Assembly (NCBI RefSeq): GCF_008124715.1
Contig: NZ_VNHO01000004.1
Coordinates: 54,894 to 118,893, forward strand
Source of the DNA: Thermosediminibacter litoriperuensis
Lineage (GTDB): Bacteria > Bacillota > Thermosediminibacteria > Thermosediminibacterales > Thermosediminibacteraceae
Length of the DNA stretch: 64,000 nt
Reading direction: 5' to 3'
The position numbers and the translations under genes were made by a program. Numbering within the stretch: the first letter of the stretch is position 1; each line of letters begins with the position of its first letter. Below are positions 42,691-52,299 of this stretch, piece after piece. The notes beneath the pieces are model-generated. The model was not told the origin of the DNA, ran no database searches, and worked only from the letters and a program-made list of their open reading frames with translations.

Positions 42691-43986
42691 CTAACTAATA
42701 ACATCTATTATATCGGTACACAGTTCCTCCAGTAAAAGCTCTTGATAGCCTGCCTTTTTTGTTTCCATGATTCTCTCTTTAACAGCTGCGAGTTCGGGAG
42801 ATGTAATGTTATTTAGAATAGAGAGTCTTTTTTTATTTAAAGCGCTTTCTGAAAGGGATTTCTCGTAATCCTCCACTGAAAAGCGCCAGAATTTGAAGTT
42901 TTCTTTGTATCTTTTTTCCAGCTTATCCGCAATCATAAGTCCTTCCGGGTCAAAATCTCCGGAATAAAAGATCTGCGTGCCAGATTTTGCAAGCATGTCG
43001 AGCAGCACCAGAGTAGCAAGTCTCGGCTGGCCGAAGGTACATACCATCGGCGGAAGCGGAGATCTTCCGTGGAAGAGATCGACCAGCGCAGTAAAAACGC
43101 CGGGATTTTCCAGGGCGAATACTATTTTTAAAGGGCTTACGACCCGCTCAACTCTGCTTAGATTCAAAAGAGGCACCTGTAATACCTGAGAGTTTTGAAA
43201 AGCCGCTTGCCATACCGGATCGCCGGCATCTCCTTTATATGCGGTAAGGCCGCACAAAGTAGTGAAGTTAGATATTTCGTCGATTATAAGCCCGGCCCTG
43301 TAGTATGCTTCGGCCCGGGCCTCACCACCTTTTAGTTCCTCGTCGAAGAAAAGGGTGAAAAGGGCGTTTAAAAACAGCGCACCGCAAAAGGTGTCCGGAT
43401 CAAACCAGTGGGGATCTTTTGTTATCCGGGATGAAAACACCGGAAGCCTTTCCCTCTCATTTTTACCGGCCGGGAGATTATCGAGGGCTTCGCATACCAG
43501 CTTTATATCCTCGAAGAGTCCTGACCTATCGCTTTCCGAAACAAACCTCCGGTGCACCATCTTCCAACCGGCGGCCTGCATTTTTGCCACCTTTTCGAGC
43601 CAGATCCGGCTTCTATCCGATCCGCAGGCTGTCAAAAGCTCACCGAAAAAGTGCTCTTTTGCTTTCAAAAAGGCATCCTCTTCTTCCCTTTTACAGGTCA
43701 GAGGACTTCCGAAATAAGCCTCCAGTAGCTGTAAAAGGCTGTATTCCTCAAACCTGGTGCCCTTTAAAGATTCTTCAAAGGCCAAAAGGCCGACGGTGGC
43801 TTCATACGCTCGCGAGTAATCCCGTCTGAAATGAGCAGAAAGTACTTCTTTCTCTTCCGGCGTTAAATTTACGAGTCTGACGCTGCCCCCAACCCGGCCA
43901 AGGCTCCTGTATCTTTCCCGGAAGGCGGTAAAGAGCCTCTTATAGCCGGAGTGAGATTTAAAATATTCCAGGTCTTCCTTTTTCAG
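42691..43986 (-). CDS. jetD: Wadjet system protein JetD (DUF3323/DUF2399, Toprim nuclease)
   Basis: DNA-cleaving subunit of the Wadjet anti-plasmid complex. The C-terminal Toprim-like domain has FALENPG with a conserved acidic residue and IFYSGDFDPEGL with the paired aspartates. The frame is open well upstream of the first ordinary start (TTG at 43785): the 67 extra codons (KKEDLEYFKSHSGYKRLFTA ...) look like the true N-terminal domain. The only start at a good ribosome site (AGAGGTG, seven bases) is CTG at 43986, which overlaps the jetC stop as CTGA. With it the protein has 431 residues, near the family length. Confidence 0.87.
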   Translation of the reverse strand: MKKEDLEYFKSHSGYKRLFTAFRERYRSLGRVGGSVRLVNLTPEEKEVLSAHFRRDYSRAYEATVGLLAFEESLKGTRFEEYSLLQLLEAYFGSPLTCKREEEDAFLKAKEHFFGELLTACGSDRSRIWLEKVAKMQAAGWKMVHRRFVSESDRSGLFEDIKLVCEALDNLPAGKNERERLPVFSSRITKDPHWFDPDTFCGALFLNALFTLFFDEELKGGEARAEAYYRAGLIIDEISNFTTLCGLTAYKGDAGDPVWQAAFQNSQVLQVPLLNLSRVERVVSPLKIVFALENPGVFTALVDLFHGRSPLPPMVCTFGQPRLATLVLLDMLAKSGTQIFYSGDFDPEGLMIADKLEKRYKENFKFWRFSVEDYEKSLSESALNKKRLSILNNITSPELAAVKERIMETKKAGYQELLLEELCTDIIDVIS

Positions 43987-46900
43987 TTTAGTTCACCTCT
44001 CTGCTCCGACGCCGCCGCCTCATCCAGCGCATTCAACAACAGAATCCGCTTTTCCCCATCCCACAGGTATCTTATAACGGTAACACAGTTGGAGTTCTTC
44101 GGCCTTAACAGTTCACAAATAGAAAGCTGCGGCACCGTGTCATAATCGCCCCACAATACCTGAGAATTGATTATATAATTGAACCTCAGGTCTTCCATCA
44201 GCTTGAACATATCCCTTATGTTGTTGTCGTCTACACCGGCAAAAGCCTCATCCAGCGATATCACCCTCGGTGCGTCGGAACGGGCGGCTTCGTAGCGGGC
44301 ATACACCGCCGAAAAAAGCGGTATATACATGGCCATGGCCTTTTCGCCGCCCGAAAGCCTGTTGAAGGCGCTGTCGGTGAGCTCCTTTCTGCTTTCCCCT
44401 TCTTTTTTGTAATAAAGTCTGAACTCGAACCAGCGCCGGTAATCGAGCACTTCTTTTATTATCCGGTGGAAAGTCTCGGCTGCCGGCCCTTCAGCGATCT
44501 TCTTCGCCGCTTCAACCTTTGATCTGAAGTGCCGGGTAACCCTCTCGAAATCTTCGGGCTTTAACATCTGAACACCGGATTTTAAAATTTCGACGAGTTC
44601 TCGAGTATCCATTTCCTCATCGGTCTCGGCGGGCAGCGGTTTCCAGGCGAGGGAAAAAGTGATGCCGCTGGAAGTATCCCGTTCGGCCATGAGGCGGTTC
44701 ATGTTTTTTACCCAGTCTTCGGCCCGGAAAATTTTCGCCCTGATTTTGGCTCCCACATTTTGAAGCATGATTTCCTCGAAAAGCTTCCTGTCGGTTTCCC
44801 GAAGCAGGCTCTCGTTTATAGCTATCTCCTGCTCGACCGTCTCGAAAAGGGCATAAATAGATACACTCTTGCCCCTGAGATTTGCCGTTATTTGGAGCCT
44901 CCTCAGCCGCCTTACAGCTTCTGCCTCGTGTTCCGTTAAATTTTGGGTTTCTTCATCGAAGAGATAACTCATCGAAAGACCGTAGTTCAAAAGCTGATTG
45001 ACGTTAATATGGAATGCATCCTGGAGCCTCTGGGTAATTTTCTCTTTGTCCTGGCCGATTTTTTCGATCCTGTTCCTGAGTTTCAAAATGATTTCCCGAG
45101 AGGTCTTCACCTGATCTTCTTCAGACCCGGCGATGGTACCGGTATCCCCAACTTCCCTGACAAATCCGAGTTCGAGTTCTTTTTGTAAGCCTTCCCGGTA
45201 TTTGTCAAAAACTCTTTCAGCCAGAGAAATTTCGCCTTTGAGTTTTTCTAACTCTGCGCTTATGTTTTCTATCCTGGCTTCTGTTTTCGATATCCTGGAA
45301 GACACATCGCGGATTTCTCGGGGAATTGCGCTGAGCCTTTCAATGCAGGATTCCAGTTCAGCCTGAATCTCTCTGATCCCCAGAGCATCGAGGGCATCCT
45401 GCAGAGCTCGTATTTCTACTTCCATCGTTCTTATTCTTTCCTTTATCCCCTGCAACTCTACCTCCAGGTTTTCCGCATCCCGCCTTGCTTCCTGCGCTCT
45501 CTCCACCATCAAATCGATGTTTCCTTTAATTGATAGGAATTTTGAATAGTTTTTATCCAAGTCCGAAAGCGCATCCAGGTACCTATAAGCTTTTTCTTCT
45601 GCTGCTCGAAAGCTTTCCAGATTATGTCTTATCCTGAGGCCGGACGCCGCCTCCCTCGCTTCGGCTTTTGCCTTCTGGAGAGAATCGAAGAGGTCCGATA
45701 CTATCTTTTTCTGTTCTGATAAATCTTCCTCCACGCGGTCCAGCCTTAGTTTTACGTCCTTCAGGGTTTCGAGCGCAGCCCTCAGGTCCTTGTCTGCCGG
45801 GAAGGAGCGGTAATCTTCTTTCAGATTTTCGATCCTTTTTTCAACGCCTTTGATCCTGCTTTCGACTTCCTGGATCTTCTGCCTTATCGCCTCCAGCTCT
45901 TCGTTTAATGCCCGTATTATTTCCTCCCGGTACCTCTTCCTCGCCTCAAAGCCGATAAACCTGGAAGCGACGCCGCCTGCCGCTTTACCCCTCAGCGCGC
46001 CGATGCCGAAGTAGCCGTCCCCGGTTACGAAAGTTTGCCCTTTCTCCTCGAAAACCGTTATATTTCTCATCGCTTCGTCCACTGCCCCGGCAAGTTCCCC
46101 GTTATCTTCCGGAAGGGACACCCTAAAATACTGAAAGAGGTCGAGCTTCATGCTGAATTCACCGGGCATTATGAACTTATCGCTTGAGTCTTTGTCCATG
46201 GCCATGGCCTGTTTTAAATATTCTTTAGGCACTATTAAAGCGTCTAAAATCCCCATTTCCTCAAGAGCAGCTTCAATTAGCCCCCGCGTCTCTTCGTCGA
46301 TTTCCTCCCGAAACTCCACCGCTTTATAAAACGGTATATGTGGGATTCCCAGTTCCGCGAGCCTTTTCCTGTTCCTTTCCACCTGCTCGCTTCTTTCAGG
46401 TTCGGGTTCCTTCTTACTCCTCCACTCGGAAAGTTCCTCAGCTTTCTCGCTGTACGACTGTTCCATTTGTTTTTTTTCATTTTTCAGAAAGTGAAGCTCC
46501 TCCTGAAGCACTCCGTAATTTTTATCGTAAGCATGCCTCACTTCTGAAAGGATTTCGTCAAACCCGCCTTCTTCTCCGTAACGCAAGACCAGGCGGGCAA
46601 TAGATTCCAGTTCCTGCCTTTCTAACTTCAGTTCTTCGTTCTTATCCGACCAATCATAAATTTTTTCCACATACTCGGTCTTGGCGCCTTCAAATATCTC
46701 TCCCCAGTTCTTCAACTGCCTTTCAAGGTCCCCGCGCCTCTTTTCCAGGTCTTCTCGATCCTTGAGAGCTTTTTGGTACTTTTCGGTAACGTCTCTTTCC
46801 CGCTTCAAAAGCTCGGAGACTTTCTTTATCTTTTCCCTGTGGCCCCGGGCCAGAGCTTCCCACTGGGAGAAATCAAAACCTCTACCGAAGGCACTGTTTA

Positions 46901-48158
46901 AATCGCCCGCAAAAAAAGAGTGTTCGACAAAATCGATCTCCTTTGAAAGTTCGTCCAATATCTCCTGGTCGTTGTGAATAATATTCTCAAAGCAGCACTT
47001 TTCTTCCTGCGCCTTTGCTATCTTATCTTCCAGATTTCTTATATCCCTTTCTTTACGGGATAATATTACTTCCTTTTCATCTTTTGCCTTCAAAAGCTCT
47101 CTAAGATCCCTTTCCTTATCTACAATCTCCTTTTTGATTTTGAAAGCATCGCTTTCCCTGAGGCTTTCCTCCTTTTTCCTCAGGGCTTTTTCCTCTTCCT
47201 CCAGAAGCTTCAACCAATCGTGAAATTTTAAAAGATTATCCCTGTGTTCTTCCAGCTCCGCTTCCAAACTCCACTTGCTTTTCCTTAGATCGCTCAAATT
47301 AGAATGCGACTTTAAAAACATGTTTGCTTTTTCGTAAAGCATGAACCGGTTGTAGTCGTCGTACTCCCCCTTTATCTTCGAAAGGGCTTTTTGGCTCCTT
47401 TTCAAATCCTCCAGTCGCAACTTTATTAGATCCATGTTCTCTATGGTTTCGGAAAGAGGGCGCAGGTCATCGTCGCTAAGGGCCGGAAGAGAATCCATTA
47501 AAATTCCGTATATTGTAGAAGGCTTAAAGTCCTTTGAAAGCTTCGGGCTTCTTAGGTACAGCAGGATTTTTATCAGATCTTCGTATTCTTCAAGGTTGTC
47601 GAAGCCGAAAAGGTACCGGTTTACCAGCTCCATGTAATCCCGCTGGCTTTCCACCACCTCACCGCCGCTTCCGATCCTGTTTTTCAGCTCCCGTTTGGAA
47701 AGGGGAACCTTCTCCCTTTGGCCTTCCTCTCCTACTTCATATTTGTACAGGAAAAAATCAACCCCTATTCGCCTTCCGTCCAGAATGATAAAGTACCAGA
47801 TATCCAGGCCCTGTCCCCGGCGGGCTCTCAGACCCATGCCGGTGGTTATGTAGTTTTCAACCTCTTCCCTTTTGAACTCCATAAAGAGGTAACCGGTGCG
47901 CTCGTCCAGGCCGTTTATCTCTTCCTCGCCCAGAAGATAATCTTCCAGCTTTCTTGCCCTCGAGCCGAAAGGGTCAAGCCTTTCCGGGCTCCTGTTGCCG
48001 TCGAGCAAAAGCGGTATGAAGCTTTGCATGGTTACAGACTTGCCGGCACCATTGGAACCGCGAAGCAGCAACCTTCCGCCGGCAAATTCGAACACCTCTT
48101 CGTCGTAATACCAGAAATTTAAAAGACCGACCCGGTTAATCATCCAGCGACTCTGCAT
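43983..48158 (-). CDS. jetC: Wadjet system SMC-like ATPase JetC (TIGR02680 type)
   Basis: A 1391-residue SMC/MukB-like motor that loops DNA and detects small circles. The N-terminal half-head has the family start WMINRVGLLNFWYYDEE and Walker A RGSNGAGKS. Two long coiled-coil stretches (~residues 270-600 and ~750-1080) flank a hinge region around 620-740. The C-terminal half-head has RLSGGEKAMAMYIPLFSAVY and Walker B PRVISLDEAFAGVDDNN. The ATG at 48158 (MQSRWMIN) fits the family start better than the TTG/ATG at 48254, and follows AAGGGGAAG. The start overlaps jetB by 23 bases. Confidence 0.92.
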   Translation of the reverse strand: MQSRWMINRVGLLNFWYYDEEVFEFAGGRLLLRGSNGAGKSVTMQSFIPLLLDGNRSPERLDPFGSRARKLEDYLLGEEEINGLDERTGYLFMEFKREEVENYITTGMGLRARRGQGLDIWYFIILDGRRIGVDFFLYKYEVGEEGQREKVPLSKRELKNRIGSGGEVVESQRDYMELVNRYLFGFDNLEEYEDLIKILLYLRSPKLSKDFKPSTIYGILMDSLPALSDDDLRPLSETIENMDLIKLRLEDLKRSQKALSKIKGEYDDYNRFMLYEKANMFLKSHSNLSDLRKSKWSLEAELEEHRDNLLKFHDWLKLLEEEEKALRKKEESLRESDAFKIKKEIVDKERDLRELLKAKDEKEVILSRKERDIRNLEDKIAKAQEEKCCFENIIHNDQEILDELSKEIDFVEHSFFAGDLNSAFGRGFDFSQWEALARGHREKIKKVSELLKRERDVTEKYQKALKDREDLEKRRGDLERQLKNWGEIFEGAKTEYVEKIYDWSDKNEELKLERQELESIARLVLRYGEEGGFDEILSEVRHAYDKNYGVLQEELHFLKNEKKQMEQSYSEKAEELSEWRSKKEPEPERSEQVERNRKRLAELGIPHIPFYKAVEFREEIDEETRGLIEAALEEMGILDALIVPKEYLKQAMAMDKDSSDKFIMPGEFSMKLDLFQYFRVSLPEDNGELAGAVDEAMRNITVFEEKGQTFVTGDGYFGIGALRGKAAGGVASRFIGFEARKRYREEIIRALNEELEAIRQKIQEVESRIKGVEKRIENLKEDYRSFPADKDLRAALETLKDVKLRLDRVEEDLSEQKKIVSDLFDSLQKAKAEAREAASGLRIRHNLESFRAAEEKAYRYLDALSDLDKNYSKFLSIKGNIDLMVERAQEARRDAENLEVELQGIKERIRTMEVEIRALQDALDALGIREIQAELESCIERLSAIPREIRDVSSRISKTEARIENISAELEKLKGEISLAERVFDKYREGLQKELELGFVREVGDTGTIAGSEEDQVKTSREIILKLRNRIEKIGQDKEKITQRLQDAFHINVNQLLNYGLSMSYLFDEETQNLTEHEAEAVRRLRRLQITANLRGKSVSIYALFETVEQEIAINESLLRETDRKLFEEIMLQNVGAKIRAKIFRAEDWVKNMNRLMAERDTSSGITFSLAWKPLPAETDEEMDTRELVEILKSGVQMLKPEDFERVTRHFRSKVEAAKKIAEGPAAETFHRIIKEVLDYRRWFEFRLYYKKEGESRKELTDSAFNRLSGGEKAMAMYIPLFSAVYARYEAARSDAPRVISLDEAFAGVDDNNIRDMFKLMEDLRFNYIINSQVLWGDYDTVPQLSICELLRPKNSNCVTVIRYLWDGEKRILLLNALDEAAASEQRGELN

Positions 48159-49314
48159 TTCCAACTTCCCCTTTTTTGTAAAAATCGGGCGGGTAGTCGC
48201 CCTCGAATTTCCCAAGTATGGGCAGGATCCTGACCGTACCCGAATCTTTCTCAACTTCTATCATCTTCCAGAATTCCAGAAAGGTTACTACCTCTTCATA
48301 GAGCTTTTCAAAGAACTTCTCCCGGTAGGTTTTGTACCAGCCTCGCTGATAGCGGTCCTTAATCTTTTTGATTTTTTCTTTAAATTCCGGTTCAGCCATC
48401 TCGATGCTGTCGTCGACGTTTACTTTTAATGCTGAGGATTCTACCTCCTCTCTTATAGCGCGGGAAAGGAGGAGGGTTATATCGGATATATTGCTGTTCG
48501 TTTCGGGAAAACAGGATTTCAGGTATTTTGACCGGTTTAATATCAAAAAGGCGGAGCTTTTATGGACGTGGAGCGCAGCCCCCAGGTATTTCTCAAAGTC
48601 CCGATGAATAGTGCCCCTGATATTCTTTATATATAAGAAATCTTCGTCCTGGGGGCTCTTGCAGTAGACGGCAGGCGTAAGCAGAAGTTTCCTGTATACC
48701 CTGTGACGCCTGATTTCAGGGCGGAGTCCCGCTTCTTCTGAAAACTCATCTATCAAAAAGTCCTCGGGTGTAAAATCTTCAGAAAATTCCCTTCCAAGGG
48801 CCCGGAAGAAGAACCTGGATACTCCGGTATTCTCATAAAGTACCTCGGTATCCCGGTCATCAGCAAACCGTTCCTGATCCCCGTCATCTATTTTTATCAA
48901 GCCTATTTCAGCAGCAAAATTCAGGGTACGCACTAAGGATTTCCTGTGGGTATATAAAGTCCAGTCGACTTTTTCCTCGCCGGGAAAGGATGCCTCGATA
49001 AACTCGGTAACGCTGGATAGCACGAATTGCTCCTCGGGACCTTTATCCTCCAGAAAAGCAAGGAGCATACATAAAAAGGCGTAGTCCAGGGGTTCCTTAA
49101 ACTGCTGTATGCCCATCCATTCTTCCGGTTCCGCCGGTATCTTTTCCAGTTTTATAAGCTGCGAATTCACTATGAGACGAAAGCCCAGCTTTTCTTCAAT
49201 GAAATTGGCTATATTAGGCAGCGCATCGCGCACCTGATGGTAAAGTTCTCTGTCTTTTCCCCGTAAAATCCAGAAGTTTTCGAGGAGGATTTCCAGTTCT
49301 TCCAAAGGTATCAC
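48136..49314 (-). CDS. jetB: Wadjet system protein JetB (DUF2398/TIGR02678)
   Basis: A 392-residue DUF2398 protein, the kleisin-interacting winged-helix (KITE, MukE-like) subunit of the JetABC motor complex. Features are an N-terminal helical part (ELEILLENFWILRGKDREL), a central DYAFLCMLLAFLEDKG segment and a TEFIEASFPGEEKVDWTLY stretch, which match the family as I know it. The start is a GTG overlapping the jetA stop (GTGA). It lies between jetA and jetC. Confidence 0.88.
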   Translation of the reverse strand: MIPLEELEILLENFWILRGKDRELYHQVRDALPNIANFIEEKLGFRLIVNSQLIKLEKIPAEPEEWMGIQQFKEPLDYAFLCMLLAFLEDKGPEEQFVLSSVTEFIEASFPGEEKVDWTLYTHRKSLVRTLNFAAEIGLIKIDDGDQERFADDRDTEVLYENTGVSRFFFRALGREFSEDFTPEDFLIDEFSEEAGLRPEIRRHRVYRKLLLTPAVYCKSPQDEDFLYIKNIRGTIHRDFEKYLGAALHVHKSSAFLILNRSKYLKSCFPETNSNISDITLLLSRAIREEVESSALKVNVDDSIEMAEPEFKEKIKKIKDRYQRGWYKTYREKFFEKLYEEVVTFLEFWKMIEVEKDSGTVRILPILGKFEGDYPPDFYKKGEVGNAESLDD

Positions 49315-50798
49315 CCCGCGCTTTCAAACTCTATGATGAAAGCCGGCATATATATGTTGCCGTCGACGGACCTCATCCAAATCCTTTCCCCGTTTTCGGG
49401 GAAAAGCACCCTGTATGCTATACCGTCTTCCGTTCTACCCGTGTTTCCTTTAGTGCCCATGGCCTTTCCTATCCATCTAAGAAGCGTTGTTCTGACAAAG
49501 GGAGCAACTTCCGGCAACTCTCTCAGATCTATCCTGCCGTTTTTTATATAACTTCTTATGACATCCCGCTCCCTTTCCTGGTCTTTCAAATGTTCGTTCA
49601 ATATTTTCAGCCTTTCTGCGCTAGTATCCCGAATGGGGCTCCTGGCAGTGCCATCGCCGTAACTTCTCGTCTTCGGCTTTATCACGATAAAGCCGGGCCT
49701 TTCTTCCCATACGCTGCTCGTTATGCTGTCTGTAGCCCGTTCAAAATCGCCTACCAGATGGCGAGTATTAAAGCAGCCGAAAACAACAGCCGAGAGCCTG
49801 TGGGCTTCTCTTAAATCTGGGCACTTTGCGAACATCAGCGCCAGTTTCATATAATCGTTCTTACGGCTCGCTGCCCTGCTCTGGCTTTCAGCGATCCTCG
49901 CGGCATAGCGGGTTATCCTCCTAATTATTTCGTTAGTGACGTTTAAAAGCCTCTGGGCTTCGCTTTCTCCACCCCCGTATCCCAGAAACCATCCAGCGAT
50001 ATTTTCCCAGCGGTTCAGCACGCTTTCCCTTATTTCATCTCGGCTGGGTATTACATCCAGTCTCGGTATGCTCAGCTCATACTCCACTACTCTGTCAAGG
50101 GCAGAACTCAAATCGCTTTTTTCAAGGTTTCTTAAGAAATCTTCGATGGCCGGGCAAAAATGTTGGAGGTCCTTTATAAAGTCCCTTAAGTATTTGACCA
50201 TCTTGTCTTTATAGATTAAAAAAGCTTCGGTTCTCATGAGCTCATCAGCCCTGGCACTGTGAAGCCCGGCGATGTAGTCGGTGGCATTGTGGTAGATGCT
50301 TTCAAAATATCCGTTCAGTTCCTGCCACCACCGGCTTATATAAGCCTGATCCTCGCTCTTTGCTACTTCCGTGATTTTCGTTATACTGGTAAATACCCTG
50401 GCAAAAAGTGAGGGCTCCAACGATCCGCCATATCCCACCATGCTTTCGAGCTTTATAGCCACCCTCTCCAGCTCAATGGAATACGGTGTGAGCTGGTAGC
50501 GAAATTTTTTATTTCTAAACTCTTCCAGCGTCGCAGCCTTGCCGGTATCCTGTGTGGCTATTAAATTTTTCCACTGAACCAGGGTGTTCAAATCCTGCTC
50601 GCACTTTTCCATAGTATAGTCGAAAAAAGCCTCTACTTTTTTAAGGTAATTAAAAACGTCTTCTTTGTAAAGGAAATAGCGAAGGCGCTGGTGCTGCTCA
50701 TAAAAATACCTCATGATCACCCGGTATCTCGAGGCGTTGTCCGCCGTCAAATACCTGGCTTCATCGAGAGGTTTCAACAATTCTGGTTTTACGTTCAT
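49311..50798 (-). CDS. jetA: Wadjet system protein JetA (DUF2397/TIGR02677)
   Basis: A 495-residue DUF2397 protein, the kleisin (MukF-like) subunit linking the JetC heads. It is mainly helical, begins ARYLTADNASRYRVIMRYF, and includes VGYGGSLEPSLFARVFTSI in the middle and TRSYGDGTARSPIRD near residue 385. First gene of the four-gene minus-strand operon; the ATG at 50798 is preferred to the GTG at 50807. The upstream region shared with splB carries a perfect inverted repeat that may regulate the operon. Confidence 0.88.
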   Translation of the reverse strand: MNVKPELLKPLDEARYLTADNASRYRVIMRYFYEQHQRLRYFLYKEDVFNYLKKVEAFFDYTMEKCEQDLNTLVQWKNLIATQDTGKAATLEEFRNKKFRYQLTPYSIELERVAIKLESMVGYGGSLEPSLFARVFTSITKITEVAKSEDQAYISRWWQELNGYFESIYHNATDYIAGLHSARADELMRTEAFLIYKDKMVKYLRDFIKDLQHFCPAIEDFLRNLEKSDLSSALDRVVEYELSIPRLDVIPSRDEIRESVLNRWENIAGWFLGYGGGESEAQRLLNVTNEIIRRITRYAARIAESQSRAASRKNDYMKLALMFAKCPDLREAHRLSAVVFGCFNTRHLVGDFERATDSITSSVWEERPGFIVIKPKTRSYGDGTARSPIRDTSAERLKILNEHLKDQERERDVIRSYIKNGRIDLRELPEVAPFVRTTLLRWIGKAMGTKGNTGRTEDGIAYRVLFPENGERIWMRSVDGNIYMPAFIIEFESAG

Positions 50799-50840
50799 AT
50801 TGATCACCGCGATCTTTCTAATTACCGGCCTTTAAATAAA

Positions 50841-50858
50841 GTTTATCATTTGATAAAC
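50841..50858. promoter_or_regulatory. Inverted repeat between jetA and splB
   Basis: GTTTATCA-TT-TGATAAAC has perfect eight-base arms. It lies 43 bases before jetA and 66 before splB, so it is a good candidate operator for the Wadjet operon, the lyase, or both. Confidence 0.55.
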
Positions 50859-50923
50859 GGGAATTCAACACACATTAATTGATAATACATATTAGGGGAA
50901 AAATAAAACTGAGGTGAAAGACT

Positions 50924-51949
50924 ATGGATCTCTTTATCCCCAAAAGGGCTTATTTTGAACGCGAGGCCCTTGACTACCCCCTGGGAAGGCAGATATATTA
51001 CAAAATGCAGGAACTCGGCGTCGACATTTACTTCATAGGGTCCCATAACAGGGTTACCGGCATACCCGGAAAGAATCCCCAGGAAGCTTATTTCGAAGCC
51101 AAGAGGACCCTGGTCGTCGGCATCCGGCGCAGCCCGGAATTCCAAAGCTGCAAGCCTTCCGCCCACTACCAGCTTCCTCTGGTTACCAGCTGCATAGGCG
51201 AGTGCGAGTACTGCTACCTCAATACGACCCTGGGGAAAAAGCCTTACATCAGGGTTTACGTAAATATTGACGAAATACTGGACCGGGCGAAAGAGTACAT
51301 TGAAAAAAGGCTGCCGGACACCACCATTTTCGAGGGCTCGGCCACTTCGGATCCGCTCCCGGTGGAACCGTATACCGGTGCTCTCAAAAAGACCATCGAG
51401 TTTTTCGGAAAACAGGAAAAGGGCCTTTTTCGGTTCGTTACAAAGTTCACCAATGTGGGTTCACTTCTGAATGCAGAGCACTGCGGCAGGACCACCTTCC
51501 GGTTCAGCATCAATTCCGAAAGTGTCATAAAAAATTTCGAGCACAGGACCCCGCCTCTGGAAGAAAGGATCGACGCCGCTTCGAAAGTCGCCATGGCGGA
51601 ATATCCGCTGGGCTTCATAATAGGCCCCATCTTCCACTATCCCGGCTGGAAACAGGAATACGGCGAATTGCTGGAAAAACTCAAAAAGGAGCTTTCCGGC
51701 CGGGTAAAAAATCCGCCGGAGTTCGAACTCATAACCCACCGCTTCACCGCCAGGGCAAAGAAAAACATCCTGGATGTGTTCCCCAAGACTAAGGTACCGC
51801 TCGACGAAAGGGAACGGGTATTTAAGTTCGGCCAGTTCGGCTACGGCAAGTACGTATATCCGCCCGATAAAATGGAGGAGTTAAAGGAGTTTTTCGAAGA
51901 AAAAATCCGGGAATGCTTCCCGGATGCTAGGGTTCTATACTTTGTATGA
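50924..51949 (+). CDS. splB: Spore photoproduct lyase (radical SAM)
   Basis: A 341-residue radical SAM enzyme that repairs spore photoproduct in DNA during germination. The iron-sulfur motif is CIGECEYCYL near residue 91, with FSINSESV, EHRTPPLEERI and HRFTARAKK as family-typical stretches. The ATG follows GAGGTGAAAG. Its presence suggests a spore-forming organism. It ends by overlapping the TM1266-like gene on the opposite strand by 23 bases. Confidence 0.92.
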   Translation: MDLFIPKRAYFEREALDYPLGRQIYYKMQELGVDIYFIGSHNRVTGIPGKNPQEAYFEAKRTLVVGIRRSPEFQSCKPSAHYQLPLVTSCIGECEYCYLNTTLGKKPYIRVYVNIDEILDRAKEYIEKRLPDTTIFEGSATSDPLPVEPYTGALKKTIEFFGKQEKGLFRFVTKFTNVGSLLNAEHCGRTTFRFSINSESVIKNFEHRTPPLEERIDAASKVAMAEYPLGFIIGPIFHYPGWKQEYGELLEKLKKELSGRVKNPPEFELITHRFTARAKKNILDVFPKTKVPLDERERVFKFGQFGYGKYVYPPDKMEELKEFFEEKIRECFPDARVLYFV

Positions 51950-52223
51950 GTTCATCGATTTCGTCGTTGAAGGAGAGAATTATCCTCTTGGCCTTTACCC
52001 TTTCGAGGGAATTAAGTTCATTTTCAAGTTTTTGTATATCTTCATCGGAGCCGCAAAGCTGGAGTATAATGAGGCCTTCGTTGGAACAGTTTTTCTCATC
52101 TACATCGTGAAGCCCCAGGCGAACTCTGATATTGCACCCGTATTTTGTAAGTATCTCCTGCACCTTAGGGGCCGACTGGGTCCGGTTGTCTTGCAAAATA
52201 GCCATTATGGTTTTACAATTCAT
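51927..52223 (-). CDS. TM1266-type putative iron-only hydrogenase system regulator
   Basis: A 98-residue ferredoxin-like (ACT/NikR-C-like) protein. The KTIMAILQDNRTQSAPKVQE start, YGCNIRVRLGLHD and NEGLIILQLCGSDEDI segments match the small family named after TM1266, often found near FeFe-hydrogenase maturation genes. No DNA-binding domain is visible, so regulation would need a partner or direct ligand sensing. No hydrogenase genes occur here. Start ATG 52223 with GGGTGGG upstream. Confidence 0.82.
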   Translation of the reverse strand: MNCKTIMAILQDNRTQSAPKVQEILTKYGCNIRVRLGLHDVDEKNCSNEGLIILQLCGSDEDIQKLENELNSLERVKAKRIILSFNDEIDELIQSIEP

Positions 52224-52299
52224 GAATAATCCCACCCGTCATAATGTTTATTATTGGCTTATCTTCCCAGCCATTTAATATTTTTTTACCTTTCAGCCC

